Source: Gemmatimonadota bacterium (lineage in GTDB: Bacteria; Gemmatimonadota; Gemmatimonadetes; Longimicrobiales; Gaopeijiaceae). Taken from it: a stretch of DNA of 9,856 nt. Position numbers and translations under genes: made by a program. Shown here one piece after another: positions 1-5,371 of this stretch (position 1 is the stretch's first letter; every line of letters starts with the position of its first letter). The notes below the pieces were generated by a model, which saw nothing but the letters and a program-made list of their open reading frames with translations, made no database searches and was not told where the DNA came from. The stretch covers positions 1 through 9,856 of the forward strand of contig RFGQ01000194.1 of the NCBI GenBank assembly GCA_003695865.1. The letters are read 5' to 3'.

Positions 1-72
1 GGCGGGGCGCGCGGAACGGCAGTAACTTACCGGAACACCCCAGGATTCCAAGGCTCTCCGACCCCGGCCGCC

Positions 73-573
73 ATGACCGCACCCGCCGACTACGCCGTCC
101 TGTTCGTGTGTCTGGGCAACATCTGCCGATCGCCGCTGGCCGAGGGCGTGCTCCGCCATCGACTCGCGGCCCGAGGACTGGACGCTCGTGTGGCGGTCGA
201 CTCGGCCGGCACCGGGGCCTGGCACGTGGGTGAGCCCGCCGACGCCCGCTCGCGGGCCGTCGCCCGGCGTCACGGCGTGATCCTCGACGGGCGCGCAAGG
301 CGAGTGGATCCGTCCGACTTCGAGCGCTTCGACCTCGTGCTGGCGATGGACCGGTCGAACCTTGCGGACCTCGAAGCGCTACGCCCCCCGGGCGAAGTGC
401 GGGCGCGGCTGGCGCTGTTCCGCGCCTTCGACCCCCTCGCCGACGGTGACCTCGACGTCCCCGACCCCTACTACGGCGGCCCGGACGGTTTCGAGCGGGT
501 CTACGAGATCGTGGAGCGCGCCTGCGAGGTACTCGCCCACACGATCGAAGAGGAACTCGACGGCCCCGGCTGA
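73..573 (+). CDS. Low-molecular-weight protein-tyrosine phosphatase
   Basis: Cytoplasmic cysteine-dependent phosphatase of the LMW-PTP/arsenate reductase fold. It hydrolyses phosphotyrosine on proteins; in many bacteria the partner is a BY-kinase controlling polysaccharide export, but no such kinase is in this window. The 166-residue length is usual for the family. The P-loop CLGNICRS spans residues 13-20, with nucleophile Cys13, Arg19 and Ser20, and sits right after the first beta strand (AVLFV). The general-acid loop VPDPYYGG gives Asp131-Pro132 followed by the two tyrosines typical of true phosphatases. All catalytic elements are present, so it should be active. The ATG at 73 places the P-loop at the normal distance from the N-terminus, but no Shine-Dalgarno sequence is visible before it. 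A -10-like TAACTT lies at 23-28; any -35 would fall at or beyond the window edge. It converges on the aminotransferase gene. An arsenate reductase is less likely because of the DPYY loop. Confidence 0.93.
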   Translation: MTAPADYAVLFVCLGNICRSPLAEGVLRHRLAARGLDARVAVDSAGTGAWHVGEPADARSRAVARRHGVILDGRARRVDPSDFERFDLVLAMDRSNLADLEALRPPGEVRARLALFRAFDPLADGDLDVPDPYYGGPDGFERVYEIVERACEVLAHTIEEELDGPG

Positions 574-634
574 GTCACCCCGGTGGGCCGGCCCTGTCGC
601 CCCCGGTGAGCCGTGGTCACGGGCCGGCCGGCCT

Positions 635-655
635 CCCGCGGGCGGCCGCCGCGGG
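635..655. terminator. GC-rich hairpin between convergent genes
   Basis: A perfect 7-bp stem (CCCGCGG 635-641 with CCGCGGG 649-655) encloses a 7-nt loop. It starts immediately after the aminotransferase stop codon on the - strand and lies 61 bases past the phosphatase stop. No T-run follows on either strand, so termination is an inference from position. A second possible 9-bp stem (586-594 with 621-629) lies in the same 82-base gap. Part of this could be chance at such GC content. Confidence 0.35.
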
Positions 656-1876
656 TCAGGACGTCGGCGCGCCGCTCGCCGCCGACAGGGAACGCACCGC
701 CTCGGCCATCCGCTCGATGCCCCGGTCGAGGGTCTCGTCGGCCGCGGCGAAGCTCATGCGCGCGTAGCGATCGTCTCCGAAGGCCACGCCCGGCACGGTC
801 GCCACGCCTGCCGTCTCGATCAGCCACGAGCAGAAGGCGGACGAGTCGGGACGCTCGGCGTCGAAGAACCCGTCCACGCGGAAGAAGAGGTAGAACGCGC
901 CCCCGGGCTCCACGAAGTCGACGCCCGGCAGCCGCTCGCGCATCCAACCGGTGACGGCGTTCCGGCGACGCCGAAATGCATCGACCATGCCCGCGACCGC
1001 CTCGGCGGTGCGAGCGCCCCCTGCGAACGCCGCCAGCGCCGCCACCTGTGAAGGCGTCGCCGCGTTCGAGGTCGTGTGGCTCTGCAGCGCCGAGATCTTC
1101 CGCGCCAGGTCGGTCGCCGTGTAGGAGAAGCCGATCCGCCATCCCGTCATCGCGAACGCCTTCGAAGCGCCGTCGATCAGCACCCAACGCGAGAGCGCGT
1201 CCTCATCCAGATCGAGGATGCTGGGCGCCCGCCCGCCCTCGGCCCCGTAGTAGATCGAGCGGTAGATCTCGTCGGCCACCACGCAGACGCCGTGGCGCTC
1301 AGCCCACCGGGCGACGGCGTCGAGCTCATCGCGGGAATAGACCGCCCCCGTGGGGTTGCAGGGCGAGCACAGGATGAGGCCTCGCGTCCGCGGCGTGCGT
1401 GCGGCCTCCAGACGGTCGGGATCGGCCTTGAAGCCGTTGGCCACGTCTCCGGCGACGAAGACCGGTTCCGCTCGCGTGAGCGCGACGATCTGCGGATAGC
1501 TGGTCCAGTACGGGGCGACGATCAGCACCTCGTCGCCCGGGCCGAACAGCGAGAAGCATGCGTTGAACAGGCTCTGCTTCGCGCCCGCGCTCACCACCAC
1601 GCCCTCCCAGTCGACGTCCCGGCCCGACCACTCCGCCAGTGACTCGGCGATCGCGCGGCGCAACTCGGGCAGCCCGGGGGCGGGTGTATAGCGTGTCCGT
1701 CCCCGACGCAGGCCGTCGATGGCCGCGTCCACGATGAACTCCGGCGTGTCGAAGTCGGGTTCGCCGGCGCTCAGGTCGACGATGTCGCGACCCTCGGCCC
1801 TCAGACGTTTGGCGAGCGAACTGACCGCGATGGTTGCGGAAGGCTGAAGGCGGGCGATGTTTTCGCTGTAGGGCAT
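656..1876 (-). CDS. PLP-dependent class I/II aminotransferase (aspartate aminotransferase-like)
   Basis: Fold-type I pyridoxal-phosphate enzyme of 406 residues, the usual length for the Thermus-type aspartate/prephenate aminotransferase subgroup. It should move an amino group between an amino acid and a 2-oxoacid in the cytoplasm. Visible landmarks are the N-terminal SATIAVSSLAKRL segment, GEPDFDTP (38-45), YTPAPGLPELR (63-73), SPCNPTG with Asn174, ADEIY with Asp202 and Tyr205, the SKAFAMTGWRIGF block with the PLP lysine Lys239 and Arg247, and Arg373 in YARMSF, which would bind the substrate alpha-carboxylate. Lys100 in GAKQSLFN aligns with the lysine that helps bind acidic side chains in the Thermus enzyme, which favours aspartate or prephenate as substrate. 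The exact substrate cannot be settled from sequence. The start is fixed by the family-like N-terminus; no clear Shine-Dalgarno precedes it. It is divergent from the DsbA-fold operon. Confidence 0.92.
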   Translation of the reverse strand: MPYSENIARLQPSATIAVSSLAKRLRAEGRDIVDLSAGEPDFDTPEFIVDAAIDGLRRGRTRYTPAPGLPELRRAIAESLAEWSGRDVDWEGVVVSAGAKQSLFNACFSLFGPGDEVLIVAPYWTSYPQIVALTRAEPVFVAGDVANGFKADPDRLEAARTPRTRGLILCSPCNPTGAVYSRDELDAVARWAERHGVCVVADEIYRSIYYGAEGGRAPSILDLDEDALSRWVLIDGASKAFAMTGWRIGFSYTATDLARKISALQSHTTSNAATPSQVAALAAFAGGARTAEAVAGMVDAFRRRRNAVTGWMRERLPGVDFVEPGGAFYLFFRVDGFFDAERPDSSAFCSWLIETAGVATVPGVAFGDDRYARMSFAAADETLDRGIERMAEAVRSLSAASGAPTS

Positions 1877-1904
1877 GGGACCGCACCACGGTTCGTGTCC
1901 GGGA

Positions 1905-1925
1905 CCGGCCGCTCGGGGCGGCCGG
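1905..1925 (-). other. Leader hairpin of the aminotransferase transcript
   Basis: A perfect 8-bp inverted repeat (CCGGCCGC 1905-1912, GCGGCCGG 1918-1925) with a 5-nt loop lies between the proposed -10 element and the aminotransferase start. A transcript starting about seven bases past the -10 box would begin almost exactly with this stem. It could stabilise the mRNA 5' end or be an operator; the sequence does not say which. Its high GC content means chance is possible. Confidence 0.4.
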
Positions 1926-1932
1926 AAGCGCG

Positions 1933-1961
1933 AATATCGACTTCTCCGGGACCCCGATCAA
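1933..1961 (-). promoter_or_regulatory. Candidate sigma70-type promoter for the aminotransferase
   Basis: On the - strand, TTGATC (1956-1961) and GATATT (1933-1938) are separated by exactly 17 bases. Each matches four of six consensus positions. They lie in one of the few less GC-rich patches of the 144-base divergent gap. The predicted start is near 1926, giving a leader of about 50 nt. Confidence 0.45.
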
Positions 1962-2020
1962 GCAACGCCGCCTGCCCGACCCGCCCCGACGCGGGATCCG
2001 GGCCGCCGGCGTGGAAGCGA

Positions 2021-2608
2021 ATGAGCCTCACCTTCCACTTCGACTTCGCCGACCCCGTGAGCCGTGTGCTCGATGTCTGGCTGCGCGCCGAGGGAGTCGA
2101 CGTAACGCACGCGGCCTTCGAGTTCGCTCCTCCCCCCGGTCCGGGGCTCGACCCGTCCGACCGCGCCTGGCTCGAACGCTGGGAAGCGGCCGCGGCCACC
2201 TCGGCGGAACTCGGCGGCCTTCAGGTGCTGCCCCCTCGTCCACCTCGGGTGCCGCTGGTCCCGTGGACGCGCAAGGCGCACGAGCTCGTCTGCCTGGCCG
2301 ACGAGCACGGCCTCGCGTGCGAGGCGCGGACCGCACTCTTCGTTGCGTTCCTCGATGAGGGCCGCGACATCGGTCGCGTCGACGTCCTCGTCGATGTGGG
2401 CGTGGCGCTCGGCCTCGACTTCACCGAAACCAAGGCCACGCTCGACGTGGATCGCTTCGCCGCAGACATCGAGCGCGCACGCGCCGCCGCCGCGTCGCGG
2501 GGCGTCGTGCGTCCGGCCACGCTCACGCGGAAGGACGAGCGTCTTGAAGCCCCCGCCCCGATAGGCGAGCTTCGAAGGTTTCTGGGCGAAGCAGCCCGGG
2601 AAGCCTGA
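2021..2608 (+). CDS. DsbA-fold (FrnE/HCCA isomerase-like) protein lacking the active-site cysteines
   Basis: A 195-residue protein with the layout of the DsbA thioredoxin superfamily. It has a first beta strand LTFHFDF (3-9), a long helical insert (about 84-155, including ALFVAFLDEGRDIGRVDVL), and a C-terminal thioredoxin part with the cis-proline region GVVRPATL (161-168) and final helix IGELRRFL. Active relatives have a CPxC motif just after the first strand. Here the matching residues are Asp11-Pro12-Val13-Ser14, so both cysteines are gone and disulfide exchange is not expected; the only cysteines are Cys91 and Cys100. There is no signal peptide, so it should be cytoplasmic. The ATG at 2021 is chosen because it starts just before the first strand; upstream in-frame starts add a tail with no family likeness. 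A weak GGAAG lies at 2013-2017. It is first of three + strand genes, 22 bases before the next. A GST-like or isomerase role is possible; the cellular function is unknown. Confidence 0.75.
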   Translation: MSLTFHFDFADPVSRVLDVWLRAEGVDVTHAAFEFAPPPGPGLDPSDRAWLERWEAAAATSAELGGLQVLPPRPPRVPLVPWTRKAHELVCLADEHGLACEARTALFVAFLDEGRDIGRVDVLVDVGVALGLDFTETKATLDVDRFAADIERARAAAASRGVVRPATLTRKDERLEAPAPIGELRRFLGEAAREA

Positions 2609-2630
2609 ACCCGGTCCGAGGGTGGACGAC

Positions 2631-2966
2631 ATGGCAGCCTACCAGAGAAAGACCGCGTGCGCTCCGGCAGAAGTGCTCGAGCGCGCCGACGACGTGCTCC
2701 CCGCCCTGCTCGGGCTCGCCAAGGTCAAGAGCTCGGGGCATCAGGCCACGTATGAGGGCGCCGAGGGCACGCTCACGATCTCGGCCCACCGGCATGGCCC
2801 CTACACCGAGGTCGTGGCCGGCACCGACCGCCTGCGCACGTCGCGCATCGACTACGAGGTCCAGCGCTTCCTGACCTCGCTGCCCTACGAGCCCGGCGAC
2901 GCCGTGCGCCCGCTGCCGCTCGAGGCGGCCCACGCGCCCGACGCGCTTCCGGCCGAGGGCGCCTGA
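2631..2966 (+). CDS. Hypothetical protein, 111 residues
   Basis: I do not recognise this protein family. It appears soluble, with no signal peptide or membrane segment. An N-terminal helical stretch (about 11-30, PAEVLERADDVLPALLGLA) is followed by probable beta strands (ATYEGAEGTLTISAHRHG, then YTEVVAGTDRLRT), a helix (IDYEVQRFLTSLP, 73-85), and an acidic, alanine/proline-rich tail that is probably disordered. The ATG at 2631 is preferred over an in-frame GTG at 2622 because GAGGG (2618-2622) sits at a good Shine-Dalgarno distance from the ATG and would overlap the GTG. Its stop codon overlaps the next start by one base (TGATG at 2964-2968), which implies translational coupling to the DbpA-domain protein. 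A shared function with that protein is a reasonable inference. Confidence 0.72.
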   Translation: MAAYQRKTACAPAEVLERADDVLPALLGLAKVKSSGHQATYEGAEGTLTISAHRHGPYTEVVAGTDRLRTSRIDYEVQRFLTSLPYEPGDAVRPLPLEAAHAPDALPAEGA

Positions 2967-4558
2967 TGGACTCGTTCGAGGCGCTCGGCCTGGGCCCCGA
3001 GGTGGTCGAGGCCCTGGCCGCCGAGGGGATCGAGCGACCCACGGCGCTGCAGGCCGCGGCCGTGCCGGTCGTGGCCCGCGGGCACAATCTGGTCGCCGTC
3101 GCGGGTCCCGGCGCGGGCACGCTGGCGGCCTGGGCCGCTCCGCTGTTCGACCGCGTGGAACCCGGGGGGGGACACCCCACCGTGCTCGTGGCCGTCCCCA
3201 CCGGTGAGGTGGGCGAGGCGCTGGCCGACTCGCTCGGAAGAATCGCGCAGCACACGGGTCACGCGATCGCGGTGATCGCCGGCCCCTGGGCGCTGCCCGA
3301 GCGTGCCGACGTGGTCTTCGGCACGCCCGGCCAGCTCGCGGCCGCCACCGGCGACGGGCGCGTGGATCCGGCCGCCGTGCGGGCCGCGGTGGTGGTGGAC
3401 GCCGCGAGCATCGAAGCACTCGGCGTGCTCCAGACGCTCGAGGGTGTGCTCGAGTTGCTCCCGGCGGAGGCGCAGCGGATCATCGTGACGCTTCCGGAGA
3501 CGGACGGCGTGCGCGCGCTGGTACGAGCCCGGGTGCCCCGCGCCACGCACGTGCCGCCGCAGCCCGCCGCCGCCGAAGACGAGGGCCCCGTCGTGGAACG
3601 CGGCGACCTACACTACCACGTCGCTGCGGCCGACCGCGAGCGCGCCACGCTCGAGATCGTCGCGCGCCGCCTGACCGACGGCGACGCCCGCCACGCGGTC
3701 GTGTTCTGCCGCTCCGAAGACCGCGCCGCCGACGTGGGCGACTACCTCACGCAGCACGGCTTCCTGGCCGGCGCGCCCGGCGACGACTCGGCCCCGGTGT
3801 GGATCGCGGTGGACGCGCTCGAGGCGCGCGCCGCCATCACCGCATCGCCCGACCCCGACGCGGTGATCACCGTGAGCTGCGACGTGCCCGCCGACGAAGA
3901 CACGCTCGACCGACGCCATTCTGCCGGTGGGGACGGCATCATCGTGGTGCTCCCCCGCGAGGTGGACCACCTCAAGGCGACGGCATTCGGTGCGGGCTAC
4001 CGGCTGCGGCCCCTGCCGCTCGAGGTCACCGCCGTACCGCGTGACATCGCCCGCTTACGCGCCCGCATCGAAGAGGCGGCCGAGCAATCGCTCGGCGCCG
4101 AGATGCTCATCCTGGCCCCACTGTTCGAACGCTTCGACGCGGCGGCAGTGGCCGCCGCGGTGCTTCGGCTGCTCCGCGAGCAGGGCACCGACACGGCAGC
4201 GACGCGGACCGCTCCTCCGGCGACTCAGGCGGCCGAGGGCGCCGCGGGGGCACGGCCGTTCGTACGGCTCTACGTGGGCGCGGGACACCGCGACGGCGTG
4301 AGCCCCCGCGAGGTGCTGGGCGCGCTCTCGGGCGAAAGCGGCGTGCGAGGAAACTACTTCGGGCGCATCGACATTCGCGACACGTTCACGCTGGTGGAGG
4401 TCGATCCGACGGTCGCCGGCAAGGTGATCTCGGCCGCCAACGGCGTGAACATCCGCGGCCGCGCCGCCCGGGTGGACTACGACCGCGGCAGCCGTGAGAA
4501 GCCCGGCGGCCGCCCCCGCGGCGGGCCGCCCCGCAAGAGCGGACGCCCCCGGACCTAG
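2966..4558 (+). CDS. Degenerate DEAD-box helicase-like protein with C-terminal DbpA RNA-binding domain
   Basis: A 530-residue protein with the two-lobe layout of DEAD-box RNA helicases plus a DbpA-type RNA-binding domain. The Q-motif region is kept (Phe4, GIERPTALQ with Gln29), as are Ia-like PTGEVG (78-83), Ib-like TPGQL (120-124) and IV-like VVFCRS (245-250). The ATPase motifs are lost. Motif I reads AGPGAGTLA (46-54), which lacks the Walker lysine. The DEAD position reads VDAAS (144-148). SAT is replaced by TLP (175-177). The HRxGRxxR motif is not recognisable around 312-330. By contrast, residues 431-506 match a complete DbpA domain (FVRLYVGAGHRDGV, then FGRIDIRDTFTLVEV and ANGVNIRGRAARVDY). 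In DbpA/YxiN this domain binds hairpin 92 of 23S rRNA. The last 20 or so residues are Arg/Gly/Pro-rich and basic. It probably binds RNA, perhaps rRNA, without unwinding activity. It is last in its operon and overlaps the upstream stop by one base. Confidence 0.85.
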   Translation: MDSFEALGLGPEVVEALAAEGIERPTALQAAAVPVVARGHNLVAVAGPGAGTLAAWAAPLFDRVEPGGGHPTVLVAVPTGEVGEALADSLGRIAQHTGHAIAVIAGPWALPERADVVFGTPGQLAAATGDGRVDPAAVRAAVVVDAASIEALGVLQTLEGVLELLPAEAQRIIVTLPETDGVRALVRARVPRATHVPPQPAAAEDEGPVVERGDLHYHVAAADRERATLEIVARRLTDGDARHAVVFCRSEDRAADVGDYLTQHGFLAGAPGDDSAPVWIAVDALEARAAITASPDPDAVITVSCDVPADEDTLDRRHSAGGDGIIVVLPREVDHLKATAFGAGYRLRPLPLEVTAVPRDIARLRARIEEAAEQSLGAEMLILAPLFERFDAAAVAAAVLRLLREQGTDTAATRTAPPATQAAEGAAGARPFVRLYVGAGHRDGVSPREVLGALSGESGVRGNYFGRIDIRDTFTLVEVDPTVAGKVISAANGVNIRGRAARVDYDRGSREKPGGRPRGGPPRKSGRPRT

Positions 4559-4677
4559 TACCCCGCAGTCCGCCGGCGATGTCGCTCGGCCGCGGGGCCC
4601 GACGGCGCCGCCTGGTGCAAACGGCGCCCGTACGATCCGGAATCGGGCGCCACCGGCGACCGTGATCGCCCCCTCGT
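4559..4677. other. Intergenic stretch with a weak hairpin
   Basis: The gap after the DbpA-domain gene holds no convincing coding frame. One 7-bp inverted repeat (GGCGCCG 4604-4610, CGGCGCC 4622-4628, 11-nt loop) is present. I see no promoter-like pair. The strong terminator-like stem follows directly. Confidence 0.4.
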
Positions 4678-4716
4678 GACGAAGGCCGTGCCCCGCAGCG
4701 GGGCACGGCCTTCGTC
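4678..4716. terminator. Strong bidirectional terminator-like hairpin
   Basis: A perfect 17-bp inverted repeat (4678-4694 with 4700-4716) with a 5-nt GCAGC loop lies between the convergent DbpA-domain and HU genes. Two G-T pairs could extend it outward. No T-tract follows on either strand, so it departs from the classic intrinsic terminator, but its position and strength favour a shared transcription stop or 3'-end stabiliser for both genes. Confidence 0.75.
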
Positions 4717-4757
4717 GTCAACCTTCTCGGACCGACTCAGGGTCGGCCCCCGTCGTC

Positions 4758-5039
4758 TTACTGGATGGCGTCCTTGAAGCCCTTGCCCGCGCGGAAGCCC
4801 GGCGCCTTGGAGGCCGCGATCCGAATCGTGGCACCCGTGCGCGGGTTGCGTCCCGTGCGCGCCTTGCGGTGCTTGGCCTCGAAGGTGCCGAAGCCCGTGA
4901 TCTGCACCCGGTCGCCCTTCTTGAGCGCCTTGGCGATGACGCCCGAGGGGCTGAACAGCGCGTCCACGGCCCGAGCCGCGTCAGCCTTGGTCATTCCGGT
5001 GGCGTCAGCGAGGGCAGCAGCCAGATCCGACTTGTTCAT
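4758..5039 (-). CDS. hup: HU-family DNA-binding protein
   Basis: Small basic histone-like protein that dimerises and bends DNA non-specifically in the nucleoid. The 93-residue length and layout are standard. An N-terminal helical part (NKSDLAAALADATGMTKADAARAVDAL) is followed by the GFGTFE signature (49-54). The beta-arm segment RTGRNPRTG (61-69) contains the intercalating Pro66. The C-terminal part SKAPGFRAGKGFKDAI is typical. It looks like HU rather than IHF because there is no acidic or alpha/beta-specific signature, though single-subunit families cannot be fully separated by eye. It has the best ribosome binding site in the window: AGGAGAG on the - strand at 5045-5051, well spaced from the ATG. 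This fits a highly expressed protein. It is monocistronic, with a candidate promoter at 5189-5217 and a shared hairpin downstream. Confidence 0.96.
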   Translation of the reverse strand: MNKSDLAAALADATGMTKADAARAVDALFSPSGVIAKALKKGDRVQITGFGTFEAKHRKARTGRNPRTGATIRIAASKAPGFRAGKGFKDAIQ

Positions 5040-5094
5040 GAGGTCTCTCCTGAGAAGAGGGTCCGAGAGGATGTGTCGCGGCCCGCGTCACCCC

Positions 5095-5120
5095 GGAGCC
5101 GACTCGATGGCGTCGGCTCC
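5095..5120 (-). other. Inverted repeat in the HU leader
   Basis: A perfect 9-bp inverted repeat (GGAGCCGAC 5095-5103, GTCGGCTCC 5112-5120) with an 8-nt loop lies 56 bases upstream of the HU start. If the promoter at 5189-5217 is used, it would fall inside a leader of about 140 nt. It could be an RNA stem-loop affecting HU expression or a protein-binding site. No known riboswitch pattern is recognised. Confidence 0.4.
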
Positions 5121-5188
5121 CACGCCTCGGGCCGATCGTGCATGAGGTCACGGCCGCGAAACAACAGGCCAGGGGCCAGTTCGTGAGA

Positions 5189-5217
5189 AGGGTACACCCC
5201 ACCCCCCCGAGCGTCAA
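5189..5217 (-). promoter_or_regulatory. Candidate promoter for the HU gene
   Basis: On the - strand, TTGACG (5212-5217, five of six consensus bases) is followed after 17 bases by TACCCT (5189-5194), which keeps the key T, A and final T of the -10 box. The spacer is mostly G on this strand, with runs of seven and four. The predicted start near 5182 would give a leader of about 140 nt. Confidence 0.45.
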
Positions 5218-5290
5218 GTGAAGATATGGCCGAAAACCCGCATTCTGCCTAGCTTCCAGCGGCCCGGGACCCCGCGCGGAGAAGGGCTAC

Positions 5291-5330
5291 CCCGCACGCC
5301 CTGCGGGCGGGGTCCGCTCCGCCCCGCCCG
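5291..5330 (+). other. Two overlapping hairpins upstream of the channel gene
   Basis: Stem A pairs CCCGCA (5291-5296) with TGCGGG (5302-5307). Stem B pairs 5304-5312 with 5322-5330 (9 bp, very GC-rich). Bases 5304-5307 are used by both, so the stems cannot form together. They lie 40-80 bases before the channel start. No clear promoter was seen for this gene; TAGCTT at 5250-5255 is a weak -10 candidate without a good -35. Confidence 0.3.
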
Positions 5331-5371
5331 AGCCACCCCCATCGACCCCAAAGCGAGAACACCCCGAGACG

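Noticed and set aside
642..649. Eight-base palindrome GCGGCCGC
   Set aside because: It lies in the loop/stem region of the intergenic hairpin and is readily explained by GC content; no sign of a recombination or attachment site.
1895..2020. N-terminal extension of the DsbA-fold protein to an ATG at 1895
   Set aside because: The added 42 residues lack family likeness and cover the aminotransferase promoter and leader hairpin region; the fold begins at the ATG at 2021.
2523..3419. Open frame of 298 codons on the - strand over the helicase-like gene
   Set aside because: Low-complexity Arg/Pro/Ala translation opposite recognisable domains.
5195..5211. Possible G-quadruplex on the - strand
   Set aside because: Only two G-runs (seven and four), giving three G3 tracts at most, so a stable intramolecular quadruplex is not supported.
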